Shown here: piece after piece, positions 1 through 5,678 of the stretch | How positions within the stretch are numbered: position 1 is the stretch's first letter | How the letters are laid out: every line of letters starts with the position of its first letter | Source: JBOGZD01 sp050697155 | GTDB taxonomy: Bacteria; Actinomycetota; Thermoleophilia; Solirubrobacterales; 70-9 | Reading direction: 5' to 3' | Assembly: GCA_050697155.1 (NCBI GenBank) | Contig: JBOGZD010000053.1 | Coordinates: forward strand, 1-19,672 | DNA: 19,672 nucleotides | Position numbers and translations under genes: made by a program | The notes under the pieces: generated by a model | The model's input: the letters and a program-made list of their open reading frames with translations, nothing else | Database searches by the model: none | Told to the model about the DNA's origin: nothing

Positions 1-5
1 CCCCC

Positions 6-54
6 GCCGAGATGGCTTGAACCGTACATATGCACCGGCTCGAGCCATCTCGGC
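6..54. terminator. 12-bp stem hairpin, probable terminator of an upstream gene
   Basis: GCCGAGATGGCT at 6-17 is exactly complementary to AGCCATCTCGGC at 43-54, with a 25-nt loop. There is no T-run after the right arm. In form it matches the hairpins that cover stop codons later in the window, so it is probably a U-tract-free terminator for a gene ending just before the window. A REP-type repeat is the alternative. Confidence 0.45.
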
Positions 55-202
55 CGCCGGCGCTTGGCACCCGAGCTCGTCGCGGGCGCGCTCGTGCGAG
101 GACCTGACGTAACCGGATACTCACGAGCCGCGACTATCGCTGCAAACGTACGCCTCGCCCAGGGAGCTAGCCCTTGGCAACTAAGTGACAAGTTTCACAA
201 AC

Positions 203-231
203 TTGGATTTCGGAGGGGGGTTGTCTAGAAT
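203..231 (+). promoter_or_regulatory. Candidate sigma-70-type promoter for the DUF1802-DUF1152 pair
   Basis: TTGGAT at 203-208 and TAGAAT at 226-231 are separated by exactly 17 bases. The -10 is good (5 of 6 against TATAAT); the -35 matches only its TTG. The spot lies in the most AT-rich part of the lead, about 90 bases before the ATG at 321, leaving a leader with the small GCCCC/GGGGC stem-loop. This is a match by eye only. Confidence 0.35.
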
Positions 232-320
232 CCGCGCCCTCAACCGGGTCTGAACGCCCCTTCGGGGCAACGCAAGCCCCGGAAATTCGTTCACGAAACC
301 CCCGCACGAGCACGCAAGAA

Positions 321-947
321 ATGCCGATTGCCTTCAAAGAGTGGGCCGTTACGGTGCGCGCCCTGTCGGAGGGTGAGCAGCTGCTCACCATGCGCAAGGG
401 CGGCATCCGCGAGGAGAGCAAGCACTTCGAGCTCGAGCACGAGCAGTTCTTCCTCTATCCCACGTTCGACCACCAGCGCAACGACCTCGTGCGTGAGTCG
501 CACCACCCCGAGCTTCGCCGGGCGCTCGAGGAGGGCGTCTGGCCCGAGGAGGAGCCGCCGCCGCGGGCGCTGCTCCAGGATGGCGGCATCCCGCAGCCGG
601 ACCGGGTGCGGATCCGCGCGTGGGCCGAGGTCGCCGACCACTTCGAGACCGACGACCCCCGGATCGTCGACGCGCTCTCGCCCTTCCACGTCTGGACCCA
701 GGACTACGCGGCCAAGCGACTGCGCTGGAAGCGCACCCATCCGCTGCACGTGCTGCTGCTGCGGGTCCACCGGATCCCGCGGCCGGTGACCGTGCGGGTG
801 AAGGACGAGTATCACGGCTGCCGCACCTGGGTCGAGATCGACCGCGAGCTTCCGTTCGAGGGGACCCCGGTGATGGCCGACGAGGAGTTCGAGCGGGCCG
901 CCGCGACGATCCGCGAGCTCTGCCAGGCCGAGCCGGTCCCCGCCTGA
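321..947 (+). CDS. DUF1802 family protein
   Basis: A 208-aa soluble protein with no signal peptide or membrane segment. The opening, with AFKEWAVTVRAL followed by LLTMRKGGI and then FFLYPTFDHQ, is the hallmark of DUF1802, a bacterial and cyanobacterial family of unknown function whose members begin with exactly this type of segment. Conserved charged and aromatic residues continue through the centre (FHVWTQDYAAKRLRWK) and into a C-terminal part rich in Arg and Glu. Start is the ATG at 321; no clear Shine-Dalgarno precedes it. The stop overlaps or nearly touches the DUF1152 gene, so the two are probably co-transcribed. Length is close to that usual for the family. The family call is fairly sure; the function is unknown. 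Confidence 0.85.
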   Translation: MPIAFKEWAVTVRALSEGEQLLTMRKGGIREESKHFELEHEQFFLYPTFDHQRNDLVRESHHPELRRALEEGVWPEEEPPPRALLQDGGIPQPDRVRIRAWAEVADHFETDDPRIVDALSPFHVWTQDYAAKRLRWKRTHPLHVLLLRVHRIPRPVTVRVKDEYHGCRTWVEIDRELPFEGTPVMADEEFERAAATIRELCQAEPVPA

Positions 948-973
948 GCCCCCCGCGAAGCTTCGAAGAGCGC

Positions 974-1891
974 GTGCGCGGCGCCCAGCGCGTGCTCGTG
1001 CTCGGGATCGGGGGCGGCGGCGACGTCGTCGGCGCGCTGTCGCTGGCGCGGCGCTGCGAGGCGCTCGGGACGCCGTTCGCGCTCGGGGGCGTCGCCTGGG
1101 AGCGGTTCGTGATCGACCCCCATCCGGGGCCGCGCCCGGTGGCCGAGATCGCCGGTGGGCGGGCGCTCCGTGGGCACGCCGTGCTCGCCGACGCCCGGAC
1201 GACGACGCCCGAGGGTGTGCCGTTCTCCGAGGCCCACGTCGCCGGCCACCTGGGCGCCGAGACGGTGCTGATCGACGTCTCCGGCGGGGCCCCGGGGGCC
1301 GCCGAGGGGATCGAGGCCGCGGCCGCCGAGCTCGGCTGCGACCTGGCCGTCTACGCCGACGTCGGCGGCGACGCGCTCGCGCTCGGCTCCGAGGCCGGGC
1401 TCGCGAGCCCGCTCTGTGACGCGGTGATGCTCGCCGCCGGGCTGCGGCTGGCGCCGCGGCTCGACGGCTTCGTCAGCGTGCTCGGCCCGGGCTGCGACGG
1501 GGAGCTGGAGGTCGCCGAAGTGCTCGGCCGGGTGGCGGCGCTCGCGCGGGCCGGCGCCTGGATCGACACCTGGAGCATGGGGCCGGCGATCGCCGACGAC
1601 GTCGAGCGCGCCGCCGCGGCCTCGCACACGGAGGCGAGCATGCTGCTGGTGCGGTGCGCTCGCGGGGAGGTGGGCGAGGTCGAGATCCGGGGCGGGCGGC
1701 GGACGGTGTCGCTGGGACCGTTGGGGGCCTTGGCGTTCAGCTTCGACCTGGAGCGCTCGGCGCGCGAGCTGCCGCTCGCGCGCGCGCTTAGGGAGGTGAA
1801 TGGGATCGAGGCCGCCCGGGACGTGCTCGCCGGGATGGGGGTGCGCACGGAGCTCGACTACGAGCGCAGCCGCGCCCGCGAGGGGCCCTAG
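974..1891 (+). CDS. DUF1152 family protein
   Basis: About 305 aa. The N-terminus carries a glycine-rich loop (VLVLGIGGGGDVVGA) followed by a helix and then GGVAWERFVIDP, the typical DUF1152 opening. Later VLIDVSGG, VYADVGGDALALGSE and VLGPGCDGEL are further conserved acidic and glycine patches. DUF1152 is found in archaea and bacteria and has no established reaction; the glycine loop suggests nucleotide or sugar-phosphate binding, which is inference. The start is uncertain. GTG at 974 is the first standard start before the glycine loop. A CTG at 944 would give a CTGA overlap with the preceding stop and an extension LSPPRSFEER. No strong ribosome-binding site marks either. The gene follows DUF1802 directly and is probably co-transcribed with it. 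Confidence 0.8.
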   Translation: MRGAQRVLVLGIGGGGDVVGALSLARRCEALGTPFALGGVAWERFVIDPHPGPRPVAEIAGGRALRGHAVLADARTTTPEGVPFSEAHVAGHLGAETVLIDVSGGAPGAAEGIEAAAAELGCDLAVYADVGGDALALGSEAGLASPLCDAVMLAAGLRLAPRLDGFVSVLGPGCDGELEVAEVLGRVAALARAGAWIDTWSMGPAIADDVERAAAASHTEASMLLVRCARGEVGEVEIRGGRRTVSLGPLGALAFSFDLERSARELPLARALREVNGIEAARDVLAGMGVRTELDYERSRAREGP

Positions 1892-1923
1892 CCCCGGCGG
1901 ACGCCCGAGAGCCCCTAGCCCGG

Positions 1924-1962
1924 GGGTCAGATCCTGGTCGAATAGCGGCTGGGATCTGACCC
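1924..1962. repeat. REP-like palindrome
   Basis: GGGTCAGATCC at 1924-1934 and GGATCTGACCC at 1952-1962 are perfect 11-bp inverted arms around a 17-nt loop, in the gap between the DUF1152 gene and the aaRS-like gene. GGGTCAGA-type palindromes are widespread intergenic REP elements often moved by IS200-like (RAYT) transposases. No such transposase is present here. It could instead serve as a terminator for the DUF1152 gene. Confidence 0.55.
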
Positions 1963-2012
1963 AGCCCGCTTGCCGTTTGCGCCCTTTGCAGGGGTTCAGT
2001 AGCTTCAACCCG

Positions 2013-3176
2013 GTGAGGGTTGCGGGGAGCGAGGCGCGCTCGTCCGGGGACGCCGAGCGCGGGGCGCTCGGAAGCCTGGCCCTGGCGCCGGTCACGATCA
2101 CGCCGACGAAGCCGCTCACTCCCAGCCACGTCAAGGGACTCCTGTGGCTGGACGTGATGCGCAAGGGCACCAGCGAGCTGGTCGAGACGGCCTACGTCTG
2201 GAACTCGCGCACGCCCTGCCTGTCGGCGCAGACCCTGGCCTTCTGGGAGTACCTCGACCGCACGGTCGGAGAGGCCGCCTGGGATCGCTGCACCGAGCGC
2301 GAGCTGGGCGAGCTCTACGTCCGCTGCCATGCCCAGGCCGAGCCGCCGGGGTTCGACGCCCTGCGCCCCTACCTCGACCGGGTCGAGGCCGAGGGCTGGA
2401 CGCATCCGGCCAGCCGCCGGCTGATCGACCTCTGGCTTGAGCAGCTCGGGCTGCTTGCGATCGAGGACCCGGGGATGGCAGTCGACCGCGCCCCCGGGCT
2501 CTCCGCCGCTGACGCTCTCGACCTGCTTGACGAGCGCGGGCTGCTGGTCGACCACCGCCGCTTCGGCGGGCCGGCGTACGTCGACGGAGCCCGCTGGGGC
2601 CTGCCGCTGCGCCAGCTCGTCGGCGAGGACGGCCACGCCAACTACGTGCTCGCGGTGTTGCGCGAGCTGATCCCGCTGATCGGCCGCCACGACCGCTTCC
2701 TGCTCGCCTTCGACGAGGAGCTCGCCGAGGACTACGTGCTGATCGACCGGGTGCTCTGCGAGCTCGGGGCGAGCGTTTCGCGGCTGGCGCTCGGCCGCGT
2801 GCCGATCGACGGCGCGATCCGCTCGAGCCGCCACGGCGGCTGGGAGGGCCACACCCTCGCCGACCTCTCGCGCCTGTGCCTCGAGCAGTTCGACCTGCCC
2901 GCCTACCGGCTGGGGATGCGGATCTACTTCATCGCGATCCTGAAGCGGAGCTCGCCACAGTCCTTTCGCCCGGAGCTCCTGCGCCGGTCGCTGCTGCGCG
3001 CGCAGCGGATCATCGAAACGCCCGGGTCGGGCTCCGGCGACGACGACTACCTCGCCTTCCTGCGCGACAAGCTCGCCGACGGCGGCTACGTCGACCCCCA
3101 CCGGCTGACCACCTCGCTGCTCGACCGCCACCGCCGCGTCCCCACCGAGCGCCTGGTTCGCTCGGTGTTCCTCTGA
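2013..3176 (+). CDS. Class I aminoacyl-tRNA synthetase-like protein (HUP fold), role unknown
   Basis: About 387 aa, soluble. The N-terminal stretch ITPTKPLTPSHVKGLLWLD looks like the opening of a class I aminoacyl-tRNA synthetase, where PLHLGHVRG would carry the HIGH motif; here it reads TPSH (residues about 36-39). Downstream LALGRVPIDGAIRSSRHGGW resembles the KMSKS loop of arginyl-type enzymes, with RSSR in place of KMSK. No anticodon-binding domain of usual size is visible, so it is unlikely to be a housekeeping synthetase. Inferred role: adenylate-forming amino acid activation or a diverged relative. Start is uncertain: GTG 2013 keeps the HIGH-like motif; GTG 2154 and ATG 2157 would lose it. 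It lies 2 bases before the next gene, so it heads a four-gene operon. The family call is by eye and moderate only. Confidence 0.5.
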   Translation: MRVAGSEARSSGDAERGALGSLALAPVTITPTKPLTPSHVKGLLWLDVMRKGTSELVETAYVWNSRTPCLSAQTLAFWEYLDRTVGEAAWDRCTERELGELYVRCHAQAEPPGFDALRPYLDRVEAEGWTHPASRRLIDLWLEQLGLLAIEDPGMAVDRAPGLSAADALDLLDERGLLVDHRRFGGPAYVDGARWGLPLRQLVGEDGHANYVLAVLRELIPLIGRHDRFLLAFDEELAEDYVLIDRVLCELGASVSRLALGRVPIDGAIRSSRHGGWEGHTLADLSRLCLEQFDLPAYRLGMRIYFIAILKRSSPQSFRPELLRRSLLRAQRIIETPGSGSGDDDYLAFLRDKLADGGYVDPHRLTTSLLDRHRRVPTERLVRSVFL

Positions 3177-3178
3177 CC

Positions 3179-3910
3179 ATGGATCCCCAGGCGCTGCTCG
3201 CGGACTCTCTGCGGACCCATCTCGGCCGGGTCGGCGCCGGTCTCGACGGAACCGCGGCGGACCCGAGCGACGACCCGCCCGACGAGGCCTCCGAGCTGTG
3301 CGCGGTGGTGGTCGTGCGCGACCTCGACCCGGCCGCGTTCGTGCGCGGGACGCTCGAGTTCGCCCAGGCGGTTCCCGCCCCGCTCCGCGACCCCTGGTAC
3401 CGCACCTTCACCCGGACGCTGTTCTTCGCCGGCAACCCGGTCAGCGTCGCGGAGCGCTTTTCGTGCCGCCATCTGGCGGGCGGCGAGATCGGCTGGCTGG
3501 GGCCCGGGGAGCGCCGCGCCTACCTCGGGCTGAGCCGGATGCTGCGGCTTTTTCGCGGCCCCGCCCCACCCCGTCTCCCGGCGACGCTCGAGCTGACCGT
3601 GCCCGGGGCGGCGCCCAGCGACCGCGCGGCGGCGCTTCGGGTGGCGACCGCGGGGGTCAGCACCGGCGAGTACCTGGTGCACGTCAACCACACCCTCAGC
3701 GAGGCGGCGCTGCGAGGCCTGATCGCCCCCGGCGACCTGCTCGCGGTCACCCACACAGACGAGCTCGACCCCACCGAGGTCGAGTCGCTCGACGGCGAGC
3801 GATCCCAGCTGCGAATCGCCGAGGACGCCCGCCGTCCCGGGCGGCTGCGGCTGTACGCCGCCCTCGCCGCCGACCGCAGCCTCGCGCTCACCGGAGGAGA
3901 CCGTGTCTGA
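3179..3910 (+). CDS. Hypothetical protein in the GH3/HMG-CoA reductase operon
   Basis: A 243-aa soluble protein that I do not recognise. It has an acidic, proline-rich segment at residues about 23-38, then CAVVVVRDLDPAAFVRGTL, a basic-aromatic patch (WYRTFTRTLFFAGNPVSV, residues about 74-91) and a C-terminal half with short alternating strands (GEYLVHVNHTLSEAAL). No signal peptide, membrane span or nucleotide-binding motif is seen. The ATG at 3179 follows the preceding stop by 2 bases, and the end overlaps the GH3 start by 8 bases, so translation is coupled on both sides. Its position between an aaRS-like and a GH3 protein suggests a pathway-specific partner or enzyme; nothing in the sequence says which. 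Confidence 0.75.
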   Translation: MDPQALLADSLRTHLGRVGAGLDGTAADPSDDPPDEASELCAVVVVRDLDPAAFVRGTLEFAQAVPAPLRDPWYRTFTRTLFFAGNPVSVAERFSCRHLAGGEIGWLGPGERRAYLGLSRMLRLFRGPAPPRLPATLELTVPGAAPSDRAAALRVATAGVSTGEYLVHVNHTLSEAALRGLIAPGDLLAVTHTDELDPTEVESLDGERSQLRIAEDARRPGRLRLYAALAADRSLALTGGDRV

Positions 3911-5678
3911 AGGCGACGGCACGAGCGGCTCGGAGCCGCGCGGCGAGGAGTACCGCCGGCGGGTGCTGGAGGAGAAGCGCCGGCTGGAGTCCACGCTGAG
4001 CGAGCCCGCCGAGTGGCAGCGGCGGGTGCTCGACGAGGTCCTGTCCGAAAACGCGGGCACCGAGTTCGGCGCCGCGCACGGGCTCGCAAGCGTGAGCGGT
4101 CCCGACGAGCTGCGGCGGGCGGTGCCGATCCGCACCCACGAGGAGCTGATGCCGTGGATCGAGCGGGTGATCGCCGGCGAGCCGAACCTGCTCACCGCCG
4201 ACGAGCCGGTCGTCTACTTCTCCTCCAGCGGGACCACCGGGCGCGAGAAGCACATCCCGGTGACCCGCAGCTACATGCGCCGATGCTTCCTGCCGTTCTA
4301 CTACGCCACCTTCGCCCGGGTGGTCGAGCACCACCCCGGGCTGCTCGCCGGGGACGAGCGGGTGCTCAACCTCTGGCAGGACCCCCACTCGCCGATCGAG
4401 CGCACCGCCGGCGGGCAGCCGCACATCGGCCCGAGCCAGGTCGACTACAGGAAGTTCGGCGAGCGGCTGGCGGTCGGGCTCGGCAACCGCGCCCCGTGGA
4501 GCCGCCTCCCCGACGAGCTCGGCGACGCGGGGCCCTGGGAGCGCGCCTACCTGCGGCTGCGACTCGCCGCCGAGCACGACGTCCGCTGCGTGATCGGCGT
4601 CAACCCGGCGATCGTCGCCGCGCTTCCCTACCAGCTCGAGCAGTGGTGGCCGCGGATCGTCAAGGAGATCCGCGACGGCACCCTCGGCGGGCACCCCCAC
4701 AACCAGCCGAACCCCGAGCGGGCGCGCCGGATCGAGGAGCTGGCCGAGTACTTCGGCACCGTGCGCCCGGCCGAGCTGTGGCCACGAATCGAGCTGATCA
4801 TCACCTGGAACACCGCGCTCGCCTCGCTGTACCTGCCGCGGGTGACGGCGGCCTTCGGCCCCGGCGTGCGCGTGCTGCCGGCGCCGGTGGCGTCCTGCGA
4901 GGGCCCGGTGGGGGTGGCGCTCGACCGCCACCCGACCGCCGCGCCGCTGGTGGTCTCGGCCTGCTTCTACGAGTTCATCCCGGCCGAGGAGGAGATCGCC
5001 CCCGACAGCGAGACCCTGCTCGCCGGGGAGCTCGAGGCGGGGCGCGACTACCACGTCGTGCTCACCCACGTCGGCGGGCTCTACCGCTGCGCGGTGAGCG
5101 ACATCGTGCGGGTGGTCGACTTCGTCGAGCGCACGCCGAGGGTCGAGTACGCTGGCCGCAGCGTGATCCGCTCGGGGGCTGGGGAGCGACTGCTGGAGCC
5201 GCACGTGGTGAGGGCGCTGCGCGACGCGCTCGCGGACTGCGGCCTGGAGATCCGCAACGCGACCTGCCGCCTCGCGGACGGGGACGGAGGGGTGCCCCGC
5301 TACGAAGTCGCCGTCGCGGCGCTCGGCGGGCCCTCGGAATCGGAGATCGCGGCGCTGGCCCGGGCGCTCGACGCGAGGCTCGGCGAGCAGTCGCGCGACT
5401 ACCGCGCCGAGCGCAAGGCCGAGCGCCTGGCGCCGCTTGACGTCCACCCCACCCATCCCGACGCGTTCCTGCGCGAGTGGGAGCGGCGGGTACGCGCCGG
5501 GGAGCGCCCGCCCCGGGTCAAGGACCGCGTGTTCCAGCCCGACCCCGATGCCTGGGAGCGACTGGTCGCCGACCGCGACGAGGGAACAGTCGCCAGTCGC
5601 CAGTCGCCAGTCGCCGGGGCCGCGGCCGGCGCGCCGGCGCCGTCGCAAGTCGCCAGTCGCCGGGACGGCGGGCAGTGA
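3903..5678 (+). CDS. GH3 family acyl-adenylating amido synthetase
   Basis: A 591-aa member of the GH3 branch of adenylate-forming (ANL) enzymes. Plant GH3 proteins use ATP to join carboxylic acids such as jasmonate or auxin to amino acids. ATP motif 1 is SSSGTTGREK (residues 107-116); a second conserved site is YEFIP (around E357); motif 3 is LYRCAVSDIV with D400; and GERLLEPHV follows (around 427). Length matches plant GH3s (about 600 aa). GTG 3903 is chosen because GGAGGA sits at 3893-3898 with good spacing. It overlaps both neighbours (8 bases before, GTGA after). The last 30 residues are not GH3: they are encoded by CAGTCGC repeats and read as low-complexity sequence. The natural acid and amine are unknown; the neighbouring HMG-CoA reductase could supply a mevalonate-like acid (inference). 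Confidence 0.85.
   Translation: MSEGDGTSGSEPRGEEYRRRVLEEKRRLESTLSEPAEWQRRVLDEVLSENAGTEFGAAHGLASVSGPDELRRAVPIRTHEELMPWIERVIAGEPNLLTADEPVVYFSSSGTTGREKHIPVTRSYMRRCFLPFYYATFARVVEHHPGLLAGDERVLNLWQDPHSPIERTAGGQPHIGPSQVDYRKFGERLAVGLGNRAPWSRLPDELGDAGPWERAYLRLRLAAEHDVRCVIGVNPAIVAALPYQLEQWWPRIVKEIRDGTLGGHPHNQPNPERARRIEELAEYFGTVRPAELWPRIELIITWNTALASLYLPRVTAAFGPGVRVLPAPVASCEGPVGVALDRHPTAAPLVVSACFYEFIPAEEEIAPDSETLLAGELEAGRDYHVVLTHVGGLYRCAVSDIVRVVDFVERTPRVEYAGRSVIRSGAGERLLEPHVVRALRDALADCGLEIRNATCRLADGDGGVPRYEVAVAALGGPSESEIAALARALDARLGEQSRDYRAERKAERLAPLDVHPTHPDAFLREWERRVRAGERPPRVKDRVFQPDPDAWERLVADRDEGTVASRQSPVAGAAAGAPAPSQVASRRDGGQ
5587..5660. repeat. CAGTCGC heptamer tandem repeat in the GH3 3' end
   Basis: CAGTCGC occurs four times in perfect tandem at 5587-5614. 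After a GC-palindromic spacer, AAGTCGC plus CAGTCGC follow at 5647-5660. A 7-base unit changes frame at each copy, so it is not a protein-level repeat. It lies at the junction of two fused-looking reading frames just before the GTGA overlap, and probably spread into the end of the GH3 gene after the fact. Confidence 0.8.

Larger units (their letters stand above)
1..320. other. Intergenic lead before the DUF1802 gene
   Basis: No convincing gene is seen here. The stretch holds a 12-bp stem hairpin at 6-54, a candidate promoter at 203-231, and a small GC stem-loop at 256-268 (GCCCC-TTC-GGGGC) that would lie in the 5' leader of the following gene. Composition around 175-235 is clearly less GC-rich than the coding DNA, as expected for a regulatory region. 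I looked for a tRNA or other structured RNA around 210-300 and could not build a cloverleaf. Confidence 0.5.

Noticed and set aside
210..300. Possible tRNA or riboswitch in the leader before the DUF1802 gene
   Set aside because: No cloverleaf, CCA or known aptamer core could be built; only a small GCCCC/GGGGC stem-loop is present.
812..2170. Long minus-strand open frame of about 450 codons
   Set aside because: It is opposite two recognised plus-strand genes and has the Arg/Pro/Gly/Ala-rich composition typical of antisense frames in GC-rich DNA.
2154..3176. Shorter start at GTG 2154 or ATG 2157 for the aaRS-like gene
   Set aside because: It would remove the TPSH motif and the matching flanks that are the main evidence for the family, and no ribosome-binding site supports it.
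5587..5660. CRISPR-like array
   Set aside because: Units are only 7 bases, in direct tandem without unique spacers.
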